DNA of 26,321 bases from Rickettsiaceae bacterium (GTDB lineage: Bacteria > Pseudomonadota > Alphaproteobacteria > Rickettsiales > Rickettsiaceae), in assembly GCA_021741085.1 (NCBI GenBank), contig JAIOYM010000005.1:1-26321 (forward strand), in the 5' to 3' direction. Under the pieces are notes generated by a model. That model did not search any database. It saw only the letters and a program-made list of their open reading frames with translations, and was not told the origin of the DNA. Below, piece by piece: positions 1-8,087 of the stretch; the first letter of the stretch is position 1; each line of letters begins with the position of its first letter. The position numbers and the translations under genes are program-made.

Positions 1-582
1 TAAAGTTTTGTCAAATTTATCTATAGCTACAACTTCTATTTTACGAACTTCTGTAGAGAATAAATCTAAATGTTTTTTAAGTATATTAGGCGTGGGAATA
101 TTAAGAATAAAGCTGTTAACTACTTGTTCTCTTAATAGCCAATATTTCAACTCATTTAATAACTCAAGTTCTGATATTCGATTAAATCTAGCTATTTCTT
201 GAAATTTTTTTAAATCGATCTGACCATTAGCGTCTTTTAAGTTATTGCGTTCAGCTATTAATTTTTGCAAATCTTGTCTATTAAGCTTAAGGCCATAAAT
301 ATCTATAAGATTCTCCGAAAGTCTTTTTTGAATCAAGTTACGAAGTGCTTGTTCATATAATAATTGATTATCAAATTCTTCGGCGTCATTTCTTGCCGCT
401 TTTAATTTCATATAATTAGATAACAACTCTTGCTTCCCAATGTTCTTTAAATTTTTAAACTTGACAACATCTGTATGAATAAAAAATTCCATTATATTAG
501 GCAAATACAAAACAACAAAAGATAACATTATTAATGTTAAAATTATTTTAAACAACCAAGTATGTATATAGTTCCTTATCAT
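1..582 (-). CDS. PpiD/SurA-like periplasmic folding factor, N-terminal part (partial)
   Basis: The reading frame is open from an ATG at 582 to base 1, so only the first 194 residues are here and the C-terminus lies outside the window. Residues 1-10 contain basic residues and are followed by one hydrophobic segment at about residues 10-30, which fits an inner-membrane anchor with the rest in the periplasm. The following stretch (about residues 65-150) has the SurA/PpiD N-terminal pattern: a helix ending in LIQKRLSENL, a short linker with YGLKLNRQDL, then a G-Q-I-D-L-K-K-F segment and a helix rich in Glu and Leu. In PpiD-type proteins this chaperone domain precedes a parvulin domain, which cannot be checked here. 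It lies 61 bases downstream of the 555-residue gene on the same strand, so co-transcription is possible. The family call is from pattern recognition only; a SurA_N-only chaperone without a parvulin domain is the alternative. Confidence 0.7.
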   Translation of the reverse strand, partial: MIRNYIHTWLFKIILTLIMLSFVVLYLPNIMEFFIHTDVVKFKNLKNIGKQELLSNYMKLKAARNDAEEFDNQLLYEQALRNLIQKRLSENLIDIYGLKLNRQDLQKLIAERNNLKDANGQIDLKKFQEIARFNRISELELLNELKYWLLREQVVNSFILNIPTPNILKKHLDLFSTEVRKIEVVAIDKFDKTL

Positions 583-643
583 ATCAATTTAGATTTAAAT
601 GGTGATAAATGTTAATTATTGATTTATTATAATTTTTAATTTT

Positions 644-2311
644 TTACTTTAGTTTATCTAAAAATATTAGTTTTTGCTCAGGAGTTAATTTAATCGCAGC
701 TTCTTTATCAATATTCTGATAAAAGATTGTGTAAATACCTTCCAAACTATAGTTACCAAGTTTAAAAGTTGAAAGGTTGATGTTAAAGTTAGTAGCAACA
801 TTTTCAGGATGTTGTTGGCTAAAATTTGTATTTTCTACACCAACTACTGTTTGTAGTGTCTTGTAAAAGCTAGTAGACAAAATCTCTGTTTCTTCTGCGC
901 TTAAATTTAAATATGATTTTGTGCCGCTAGAAACAAATTCAATAATTTCACTAGCTCCAAGTATATTAAATTTACCCTCTAAACCTATAGAATCTAAACC
1001 TTTAGGATTTGAAAGTTCGCTATTGGAACCATATAATTCAATTCCTCTATCATTAATAAGAATTTGTGCTTTTGGTAAATTAATCTTAATATTCGTCTTA
1101 CTACCATCTAATTGAACGGTAGAACTTGATTGTAAGAAGAATTTTTGATTAATATAATCAGGTATTTGATTTTGAGAGTTTTTAATTAATTCTTGAAATT
1201 TTACTAATGCGTTGTATTTTTTATCAAAAAAAACACTCTCCAAGTCTTTTAAAAAATTATTTTTACTTTGTTTGCCTTCTACATCAAACAATAAACTATA
1301 ACCAAAATTATTTTTATCGGGAGCAGTGATTATTAGCTCAAGCTTTGTACTATTAAAATCTAGATCTGGATAATCAGATTTTGAAGTAAGATAAAATTCG
1401 CTATTCATCAATGTTTTAATTACGTCGTCAGACCAGTCTTTAGCATTATTTTTATAACGCCACGATAATTTTTCTTGCTGCTTACTTTTGTTATTATCCA
1501 ACAAGGCTAAGATTGAAAAAACTTTAAAGTTGTTTTCTTGATTTATGTTGGAAAATTTTCCCTCGCTATTTAACGAAATATCTTTTGGAGCATTAAGTAT
1601 TAAATCATCTATATTTGAATAATGTGAATCATGAACTAATAACCACTCCCTTTTACCGTGGTCTACAGATATCAACAACTCCTTGTTACTATTGAATAAA
1701 GAAAGTTCTGCAATACTCTGTTCAACCCTATTAATTTGAGATAACAAAAACCAAATATTCAATTTATCTCTTTCTGCTATTATAGCTTTAAAATTTACAT
1801 CAGCTTTATTATAAGCGTTGACATCTATTATAAACTCAGGTTCCTCAGAAATTGGATGGTTTTTTACTAAAATTTTACCTTTATAAGCTAGGTAAATTTT
1901 TTGAGTAAAAAGATTTAAACCTATTTTAACTGGAGCTGAATATTCTAATATTCCATCGCTATTTTCTTCAGTGAAATTCTCTAAAGAATATTCAATCCCA
2001 AAAAATGAAAAACTACAACTAGCCTTAGTAAAATATATATTATAGTTTTCTAGATTTTTAACATACCATTTAAGATTTTCATGAATACTATCTGAAGCAG
2101 GTTTAGTATCATAAAGTTTTTTGTTAAAATAATTTGATAGTGCTTTCCAGATATCAACTTCAAAAATTTTAGTTGGAATGGACAATTTTCTTGTTGCATA
2201 AATATCATTTATTACCTTCTCCACTCTATGGCCAAAAGAGTATAGAAACGCAAAATATACGGCAACTATAGCAAATAAAATATATAAAATAGTTTTTTTT
2301 AGTAAGTTCAT
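644..2311 (-). CDS. Unrecognised membrane-anchored periplasmic protein (555 aa)
   Basis: I do not recognise this protein with certainty. It has an N-terminal MNLLKK followed by one hydrophobic segment (about residues 7-26). The rest is hydrophilic, with many short alternating-hydrophobic stretches suggesting a beta-rich fold. The topology predicted from the basic N-terminus is N-in with a large periplasmic body. The overall look (single anchor, beta-rich repeats, a conserved-looking RKLSIPTKIFEVDIW segment near residue 41) recalls the loosely defined DUF2125/DUF945/AsmA-like envelope proteins of Proteobacteria, but this is only a resemblance. There are few cysteines and no visible catalytic motif. 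The start is supported by an AAGAAG stretch directly upstream of the ATG. It sits 61 bases after tlc and 61 bases before the PpiD-like gene on the same strand, so all three may form one envelope-related transcription unit. Confidence 0.75.
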   Translation of the reverse strand: MNLLKKTILYILFAIVAVYFAFLYSFGHRVEKVINDIYATRKLSIPTKIFEVDIWKALSNYFNKKLYDTKPASDSIHENLKWYVKNLENYNIYFTKASCSFSFFGIEYSLENFTEENSDGILEYSAPVKIGLNLFTQKIYLAYKGKILVKNHPISEEPEFIIDVNAYNKADVNFKAIIAERDKLNIWFLLSQINRVEQSIAELSLFNSNKELLISVDHGKREWLLVHDSHYSNIDDLILNAPKDISLNSEGKFSNINQENNFKVFSILALLDNNKSKQQEKLSWRYKNNAKDWSDDVIKTLMNSEFYLTSKSDYPDLDFNSTKLELIITAPDKNNFGYSLLFDVEGKQSKNNFLKDLESVFFDKKYNALVKFQELIKNSQNQIPDYINQKFFLQSSSTVQLDGSKTNIKINLPKAQILINDRGIELYGSNSELSNPKGLDSIGLEGKFNILGASEIIEFVSSGTKSYLNLSAEETEILSTSFYKTLQTVVGVENTNFSQQHPENVATNFNINLSTFKLGNYSLEGIYTIFYQNIDKEAAIKLTPEQKLIFLDKLK

Positions 2312-2372
2312 CTTCTTAATGTGTTATTTGATATTAAGTTTATTCTCTACGGACCTTTAGCTTATATTGTAA

Positions 2373-3884
2373 TTATTTGGATATACTTTTTTTATACAGC
2401 AATAGTGCATTATATTTTTTCGATAACACATTTAAAGCACTGATCCATAAAAATATTATAACTATAAAGATAGAAAATAGAAATGGTATAATTGAATCAA
2501 ATGTTGCCATTGGAAATAATACAAAAATTCCAGATTGTAAAATCGATCCCAAAGATTTACCCAATTTACTGCCTACAACTTCAACTGCCGCTTTCCCCTT
2601 GCTTTTTAACTCAATAGACAATGGTATATAAGACATTTCTTTTGTTGCATCAAAAATTGAATATTTAGCAGCCTTGCTAAAGATATTTTGCCAGCTGCCT
2701 ATAATTATTGCAAATAAAATTAATGTACTATCATTATCGTAGTATCTGGCTGTAATAGCAGCAATGAAGAATAATGAACCACTTATTCCAAGAGTCATTG
2801 GTGATATAAAGGCAGCCCAGCGCCAACCAAATTTATGTAAAATTGCGCTCCCAATCAAAGTGAATGCTACACAAGTAACTCCAGTAGCGATGTTAAAATT
2901 ACCCATGAAATTCAAATACTCAGTTGTTACAAAAAGTGACTGCAATTTAGCTTTCCAAGCACCCTCTATAATGTTAATAGCTAGACTATAACATATTACA
3001 ATTGCCGCTATGCTGAGTATATAATCTGAATTTAGTATAACTTTAATACTTTGTTTGAAAGATAGTTTAGTTTTAGTGGCTTCTTCCTTTAAGCTGAGAT
3101 TATTATTTCTAGATTTTGTAACTAAAACCAAATATTGAAGTAAACATACGGTAACGATCGTTGAGAAAACTAGAATTATTGTCAATAATTTTAATGTTAA
3201 TTCGAGTTCATGACCAGAGGTAAGAACAAATTGAGAGGTAAGTGCCTCTGGAAAAAACTCTGTGTAGCTAAAAGTTTTTAAGCATGCACCAGCCATAATA
3301 AGACCAAGATTACCTATCATTGCCAAAAACAAGTAAAGACGATTAGCTTGTTCGCTAGTAATTATCTGGTTAGCTAATTGCCAAAATAATAAATTTACAA
3401 CTATTGAACTCCATAGCTCTGCCAACACATAAGTAATAACGTAACTCCACTTAGAAAGTATTTTAATAGGCCACTTTAAATTGGGTAGAACCTGCGTAGC
3501 GTTATCAATAAAATCAGCTGACAAATGATAATAGTTTTGATGTGGGAAAATAAAATATGCAAAAATTATAAAAAAACCAACGAAACAAACAGTTGTTAAT
3601 GTAAAAATCTTATTAAGACTTAGTACATTAGAAAGCTTAAAATATATGGCAGTGAATATAATTGCTATAGGAAGAACAATATATAATTTTATAAAACTTA
3701 TAGCTTCAGCACCTATTGATGTGACTATTAGACTATCTTTTAATGATTTCATCACTCCTAAATTAAACAGAACACAAAACATCATTAGCCCAATGGGCAA
3801 GACCAAACTAATTTCATTCTGACGAATTGGCCACAATAAACTGTATAAATATCCTTTATTATTGGAATTAATTTTTTTTGTCAT
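2373..3884 (-). CDS. tlc: Tlc-family ATP/ADP (nucleotide) translocase
   Basis: Members of this family sit in the bacterial inner membrane of obligate intracellular bacteria and plastids; many exchange host ATP for bacterial ADP, while some paralogues carry other nucleotides. From the ATG at 3884 the protein is 503 residues, close to the roughly 500 residues usual for Rickettsia Tlc proteins. It has about twelve hydrophobic segments. Family-typical stretches are visible: LWPIRQNEISLVLPIGLMMF at the N-terminus, SLKDSLIVTSIGAE after TM1, LAELWSSIVVNLLFWQLANQ, EGAWKAKL, and SIFDATKEMSYIPL followed by KGKAAVEVVGSKLGKS near the end. The frame stays open upstream to a TTG at 3965, but a strong promoter at 3974-4002 would place the RNA start at about 3967, making that TTG leaderless, so the ATG at 3884 is preferred. 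Which paralogue this is, and hence the exact substrate, cannot be decided from sequence alone. Confidence 0.96.
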   Translation of the reverse strand: MTKKINSNNKGYLYSLLWPIRQNEISLVLPIGLMMFCVLFNLGVMKSLKDSLIVTSIGAEAISFIKLYIVLPIAIIFTAIYFKLSNVLSLNKIFTLTTVCFVGFFIIFAYFIFPHQNYYHLSADFIDNATQVLPNLKWPIKILSKWSYVITYVLAELWSSIVVNLLFWQLANQIITSEQANRLYLFLAMIGNLGLIMAGACLKTFSYTEFFPEALTSQFVLTSGHELELTLKLLTIILVFSTIVTVCLLQYLVLVTKSRNNNLSLKEEATKTKLSFKQSIKVILNSDYILSIAAIVICYSLAINIIEGAWKAKLQSLFVTTEYLNFMGNFNIATGVTCVAFTLIGSAILHKFGWRWAAFISPMTLGISGSLFFIAAITARYYDNDSTLILFAIIIGSWQNIFSKAAKYSIFDATKEMSYIPLSIELKSKGKAAVEVVGSKLGKSLGSILQSGIFVLFPMATFDSIIPFLFSIFIVIIFLWISALNVLSKKYNALLLYKKSISK

Positions 3885-3973
3885 TAGATATGCCAATTGA
3901 ATGTTGCTATTATATATTTTATTTGTTTTTTTAAGATCCGAATGCCTTGCATAAGTAAAATTCAAACAGAGAA

Positions 3974-4002
3974 ATTTTATTACATATAATGCCTTAAGTC
4001 AA
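3974..4002 (-). promoter_or_regulatory. Sigma-70-type promoter for tlc
   Basis: On the minus strand a TTGACT -35 box (3997-4002) is separated by exactly 17 bases from a TAAAAT -10 box (3974-3979). This is five of six consensus bases in each box with ideal spacing. RNA would start at about 3967 and give an 83-base leader before the ATG at 3884. The upstream pentapeptide-repeat gene ends at 4070, so tlc can be expressed independently. Confidence 0.7.
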
Positions 4003-4069
4003 TTTAAGTATTGGCTTTTTATTTTTTACTTCTACCTAGAACTAAAGCTAACAAGTGAAGAAATAAAAA

Positions 4070-5677
4070 TTATTTTTGATTTAATGAATTTTCTGGCGGC
4101 ATCTTGCAATTTATTACTTCTGCTCCAGCAAAACTAGAACCAGTTAAATTACTACCGGTAAAATTTACTCCTTTTAAAATGCTATTACTAAAATCACTGT
4201 TAGATAAGTCAAGGTTTGATAATTCGATATTTGATAAATTTAAATTGGCAAAATTTTTGCCAGCTGCAAATTGTTTAATATCAATAATTGAAGATTTTGC
4301 TAAACTAAGACCTAAATCGCTTTCAATGGAAATTATACCATTTAGATTTGGAGATGAAGTACAATTACTAGCACTTACGCCATAAAATATAATATTAGTA
4401 TTGCTATTATTAACTAGACTAAAATCTTTTAATATTGATTTGGAAAAAGATACTCTAGATACAACTGATTTTTGTATAATACTATTATTAAGATTAGTAT
4501 TAAAGAAACTAGTTCCATCTAAGTAATTACTATCAATACTTAGAGAGTCGGCTGTAATTTTATTGGCCCAAACTGAGTTGAAACTACCCCCTATCAAATT
4601 AACGTCATTCATTCTAACCTGTTCTAAACTCAAATTACTCAAAATACTAGTTTGAAAAGTAGTATTTTCCATTGTAGTAAATAGCATTGAAGCTTTTGTG
4701 AAACTAGTATTATTAAATACCGCATCTTTAATAGTACAATATCTAAAATTCGAGTTATTAAATGTACTATTATTAAAATTAATAGATGAAAAGGTTGTAT
4801 TATTAAAATTTGTATTATCCAATATTAAGTTTTCTAACTTCATACTAGACAAAGTAGTAAAATAAAAATATGCACCAAAAAAATTAGCCTGAGTAAATTT
4901 TACATCATTTAAAATTGTTGCATACATTACGCAATCTATAAAATAACTTTTGTTGAAACTACTTGAAGTTAAATCTGCTTGGCTAAAATTAGTTGCTTTG
5001 AAATTTGAATCAACAACAGTTGTATTAAGCATCTTAGCATTATAAAAATTGCTATTAACAGCTTCTACTTTATTGATAGTAGTATTATTGAACGTGGCGT
5101 TTTGAAGATCTGCTAAATCGAGTACAGAATTTGTAATCACGGCAGAATCAAAACTAGTACGAGCCATTTTGCTATCAATAAAAGACACATCTGCTATATT
5201 AGTTTTATCAAAAGCGCAGTCTTCTAAGTTTGAATAAGAAAAATCAGAAGATATGAAATTACTACCGGTAAAGTCAGTAGCTTGTAAATAAGCATTACTT
5301 CCCTGTGTGAAGCCAATTTTTGAATCACGAAAGTCACAATCCCTTAATGTGGCCCCATTTAGTTGAACCCTTTGTAAATTAGCTCTAATAAATTTAGATT
5401 TTAAAATTACAGAGCCACTAAAATCCATACCAGAAAGGTCTGCGTCTGTAAAATCTACATCATCTATAGAAATATTCCTAAAATTTGTACCAAATTTTTC
5501 ATGGAGATTAATCGGTAAATTATTTTTTCTTTGCTGCTGAATATACCCAGATATTGCTTCACTAAGTTTTATATTAAAAAAACGATTATCACCGGTAGGC
5601 CGAGTAAAAAAATATACCCCATATAATGTGCAACCTAAAATCAATATAAAAGCTAATATTAACTTGTTCCTATTCAT
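4070..5677 (-). CDS. Membrane-anchored pentapeptide-repeat protein (535 aa)
   Basis: From about residue 48 to residue 530 almost the whole protein consists of five-residue repeats with a central Leu or Phe, of the A(D/N)LXX type (for example DADLSGMDFSGS near the start and LNLSNIELSNLDLSNSDFSN near the end). Proteins of this family fold as a right-handed quadrilateral beta-helix; the roughly 95 repeats here would give a rod of about 24 coils. The repeats are rich in Asn, Thr and Ser. The N-terminus (MNRNK followed by about 18 hydrophobic residues ending in YFF) is a single membrane anchor with positive charges on the cytoplasmic side, so the rod is predicted to be periplasmic. This differs from cytoplasmic gyrase-mimicking Qnr/MfpA proteins, which are much shorter. 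No enzymatic motif is visible and no function is claimed. It lies 28 bases downstream of terC and probably shares its transcript. Confidence 0.9.
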   Translation of the reverse strand: MNRNKLILAFILILGCTLYGVYFFTRPTGDNRFFNIKLSEAISGYIQQQRKNNLPINLHEKFGTNFRNISIDDVDFTDADLSGMDFSGSVILKSKFIRANLQRVQLNGATLRDCDFRDSKIGFTQGSNAYLQATDFTGSNFISSDFSYSNLEDCAFDKTNIADVSFIDSKMARTSFDSAVITNSVLDLADLQNATFNNTTINKVEAVNSNFYNAKMLNTTVVDSNFKATNFSQADLTSSSFNKSYFIDCVMYATILNDVKFTQANFFGAYFYFTTLSSMKLENLILDNTNFNNTTFSSINFNNSTFNNSNFRYCTIKDAVFNNTSFTKASMLFTTMENTTFQTSILSNLSLEQVRMNDVNLIGGSFNSVWANKITADSLSIDSNYLDGTSFFNTNLNNSIIQKSVVSRVSFSKSILKDFSLVNNSNTNIIFYGVSASNCTSSPNLNGIISIESDLGLSLAKSSIIDIKQFAAGKNFANLNLSNIELSNLDLSNSDFSNSILKGVNFTGSNLTGSSFAGAEVINCKMPPENSLNQK

Positions 5678-5705
5678 ACTTTTCCCACTCTTGATTCATT
5701 TCACA

Positions 5706-6620
5706 TTATTTTGATATTGAAGTCTTACTAAATATTGATACCACAACAGCTATAAAGATAGAAAAGAAAATAACTATAAGACTAACTATAATTGGTATAT
5801 GCACAAAATTCATTAACAAAATTTTAAATCCAATATAACATAATATAAACGCTAACGCATAATTTAAATAATGAAATTTACTGCCCAAATCAGCCAAAAC
5901 ATTATATAAAGCTCGAAGGCCAAGTATAGCAAAAATATTCGAACTATAAACTATCATTTGATTATTTGTGATAGCGAAGATTGCTGGTATACTGTCTATT
6001 GCAAAAACGACATCAGCAAATTCTATTGCTAAAAGAGCTCCTAGCAACTTTGTAGCTTTAATCCTACCATTATTGCGTACAAAAAAATGGTTTAAATTGT
6101 TTGCCAAAAGTTCTTTTCTATCCAATAGTTTTAGAAAAAAACCGCTTTCTACTTCTTTTTTTACGTCTTTCTTACTAAACAACATTTTCAATCCGCTAAA
6201 TAACAATATTACAGCGAATATTTGCATAACCCAATTAAATTTTGTTATCAAAATAATACCACCCCAAATCATAATAGCCCTTAAAACTAAGGCTGATATT
6301 ACACCTATCATCAAAACTTTATGTTGTTTTTCTTTCGGTATGTTAAAGTGGTCAAATATGACTTTGATAACAAAGATATTGTCTAAAGACAGGCTTTTTT
6401 CTATGAAATAGCCTGTAAAAAATTCTATTCCTGCCTTTTGATCCACGAGGCTTATTATTCCGCCGAAAATCATAGCAAAAACTATAAAAACTAATGTGAT
6501 AATCAGACTAGTTTTTATCGTGATAGATGTTGTTATTGAAATATAAATGTCTACAATAAATAAAACACTTATCATAAACCAAAATATCAACCAAATAATA
6601 TTTGCTTCTAGCATCAACAT
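5706..6620 (-). CDS. terC: TerC/Alx-family integral membrane protein
   Basis: The 304-residue protein has about eight or nine hydrophobic segments and the TerC family landmarks. These are FFTGYFIEKSLSLDNIFVI at about residues 68-86 and, in the second half, an AIEFADVVFAIDSIPAIFAI stretch with its conserved acidic residues, followed by NIFAILGLRALY. Family members are linked to metal (manganese) export and to membrane-protein metallation at the inner membrane; the substrate here is inferred only from the family. The length matches Alx/TerC proteins (300-350 residues). It starts with ATG at 6620; another Met lies two codons later, and no clear Shine-Dalgarno sequence separates the two. It is 112 bases downstream of tlyC, and the pentapeptide-repeat gene follows after 28 bases. 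Confidence 0.93.
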   Translation of the reverse strand: MLMLEANIIWLIFWFMISVLFIVDIYISITTSITIKTSLIITLVFIVFAMIFGGIISLVDQKAGIEFFTGYFIEKSLSLDNIFVIKVIFDHFNIPKEKQHKVLMIGVISALVLRAIMIWGGIILITKFNWVMQIFAVILLFSGLKMLFSKKDVKKEVESGFFLKLLDRKELLANNLNHFFVRNNGRIKATKLLGALLAIEFADVVFAIDSIPAIFAITNNQMIVYSSNIFAILGLRALYNVLADLGSKFHYLNYALAFILCYIGFKILLMNFVHIPIIVSLIVIFFSIFIAVVVSIFSKTSISK

Positions 6621-6732
6621 ATAATTCGTTTTTAGTTAAGCGTTGTTTAAAGTGACGGAAAACTTTACTAACCCTATTTGAAAAAAACTTTTGCTCCACT
6701 TGATTTAAAAAAAATTATTATAAACACTTATT

Positions 6733-7569
6733 TCAAAGCATTTCCAACATTATTTTTACTTTCTTAATACTTCTCTGATCTTTCGCTATTATCTCGGCCT
6801 TAACTCTATCGTTTAATTGCACTACTTCTTTTAAATTTGGCATACAACCGGCTTTAGCTAAAATCAAGCCACTCACTGTATTAAAATCATCAACCTCTTC
6901 ATCAAAAAGCTTTATTGCTATTAATTTCTCCAATTCCTCTAACTCCATTCTACCACTAATTATAAGAGTATTATCGTTGATAATTTCATAATTATTACGT
7001 TTTTTTACATGAATAGCTTCGTGTTCGTCTTCTATAGGTCCTATAAGTTCACTAACTACATCCTCCATAGTAACTAAACCATCAGTACCGCCATATTCGT
7101 CAACAACACAGGCAATATGAGTTCTGTGTTTTTGCATTTCTCTAAGCAAATCCAATAAACCCATTGATTTAACTACCATCAAAGGTTTTCTAATAATATT
7201 ACGAATATTAAATTTTTTATCACTAGAAACAGCGGCATAAAGATCTTTTATATGAACAAAACCTACAATGTCATCCAAGGTATCCCTGTAAACTATAAGC
7301 CTTGTATGTCCTTTATTTTTTACCGTCTCACTTAATTCATCAATCTCAACCTCGATAGAAACAGCGCATATATCAGATCTAGGAACCATAATATCGTCAA
7401 TTTGCTTTGGAATGATTTTAAAAAAATTATCTAAAATTTCCTTTTCAAAGGGGCTTATTTCTTTAGTTTTATGCTGCAACTGTTGAAAAGTATTGTAAAA
7501 GGGAGCTTTTAAAGTCTTTTTAGTTATAAAAGAAATTATATTATTAAAAAAGTTGTTAATAAACTGCAT
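6733..7569 (-). CDS. tlyC: CBS-domain protein of the CorC/TlyC (hemolysin C) family
   Basis: The 278-residue protein has no membrane-spanning DUF21 domain, which fits the short, soluble CorC/TlyC class. Around residues 60-180 are two CBS domains, introduced by the family-typical PKQIDDIMVPRSDICAV and including VYRDTLDDIVGFVHIKDL and HIACVVDEYGGTDGLVTMED. After LIGPIEDEHEA comes the CorC_HlyC transporter-associated domain (about residues 195-275). In enterobacteria CorC affects magnesium and cobalt efflux. In Rickettsia the orthologue TlyC has been called a haemolysin and linked to phagosome escape; neither role can be read from this sequence. It follows ybeY by 20 bases, the same order as in the widespread phoH-ybeY-corC cluster, but phoH is absent here. 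Confidence 0.93.
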   Translation of the reverse strand: MQFINNFFNNIISFITKKTLKAPFYNTFQQLQHKTKEISPFEKEILDNFFKIIPKQIDDIMVPRSDICAVSIEVEIDELSETVKNKGHTRLIVYRDTLDDIVGFVHIKDLYAAVSSDKKFNIRNIIRKPLMVVKSMGLLDLLREMQKHRTHIACVVDEYGGTDGLVTMEDVVSELIGPIEDEHEAIHVKKRNNYEIINDNTLIISGRMELEELEKLIAIKLFDEEVDDFNTVSGLILAKAGCMPNLKEVVQLNDRVKAEIIAKDQRSIKKVKIMLEML

Positions 7570-7589
7570 ATATTTTTTATCAGGAATTG

Positions 7590-8087
7590 TTAAGAATATG
7601 GAGAGCTTATAGATAACAAACTAAGTACTTTGTTTTCTAAGTTCTGCATAATTACTTCATCTTGCGCATCTTCGTGGTCGTAACACAACAGATGTAGTAT
7701 AGCATGCACCAGAAGATGTGTAAAATGATTCTTAAATGTTTCATTGTAGTAAATTGTTTCCTCTAAAATATTTTGGTAACTGAATGCTATATCACCGAGA
7801 TATATGTCATTAGGCCAAACTATTTTTTCAATATTATTATAGTCGATTTTTTTGTCTGAGAACGATAACACATTTGTTGATTTATCTTGGTTACGAAATT
7901 CTTTGTTCAATATCTTCAAGCGTTTATCGTCAGAAAATAATATTGTGATGCTAATATTCTTATTGCGAAAAATTTCATGCATCCCTAGTGTCGTAGAAAT
8001 AACATTTTTTAAATAATGTAAATTTACACAATCTTTATAGGATCGCCATAACTTTTCTTCGAAGGCTATATCTAAAATTATTTTCAC
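7590..8087 (-). CDS. ybeY: YbeY endoribonuclease / rRNA maturation factor
   Basis: YbeY is a zinc-dependent single-strand RNase involved in 16S rRNA 3' end maturation and ribosome quality control in the cytoplasm. The metal-binding signature H-x3-H-x5-H is intact at residues 128, 132 and 138 (HAILHLLCYDH), preceded by YLGDIAFS. The LNKEFRNQDKSTNVLSF segment at about residues 60-76 is also family-typical. The length of 165 residues is normal. The start is a GTG at 8087 that overlaps the nuoN stop codon (GTGA), and no Shine-Dalgarno sequence is obvious, so initiation probably relies on translational coupling to nuoN. The first internal Met, at residue 36, would remove a conserved N-terminal strand, so the GTG start is preferred. 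Confidence 0.95.
   Translation of the reverse strand: MKIILDIAFEEKLWRSYKDCVNLHYLKNVISTTLGMHEIFRNKNISITILFSDDKRLKILNKEFRNQDKSTNVLSFSDKKIDYNNIEKIVWPNDIYLGDIAFSYQNILEETIYYNETFKNHFTHLLVHAILHLLCYDHEDAQDEVIMQNLENKVLSLLSISSPYS

Noticed and set aside
2373..5723. Tlc and TerC proteins both end in S-I-S-K
   Set aside because: Four residues in Lys/Ile/Ser-rich tails of unrelated proteins; the DNA around them differs, so this is coincidence.
6508..6699. Minus-strand frame of 63 codons over the terC start
   Set aside because: It overlaps the well-supported terC N-terminus in another frame and resembles no protein; the sequence is explained by terC and its leader.
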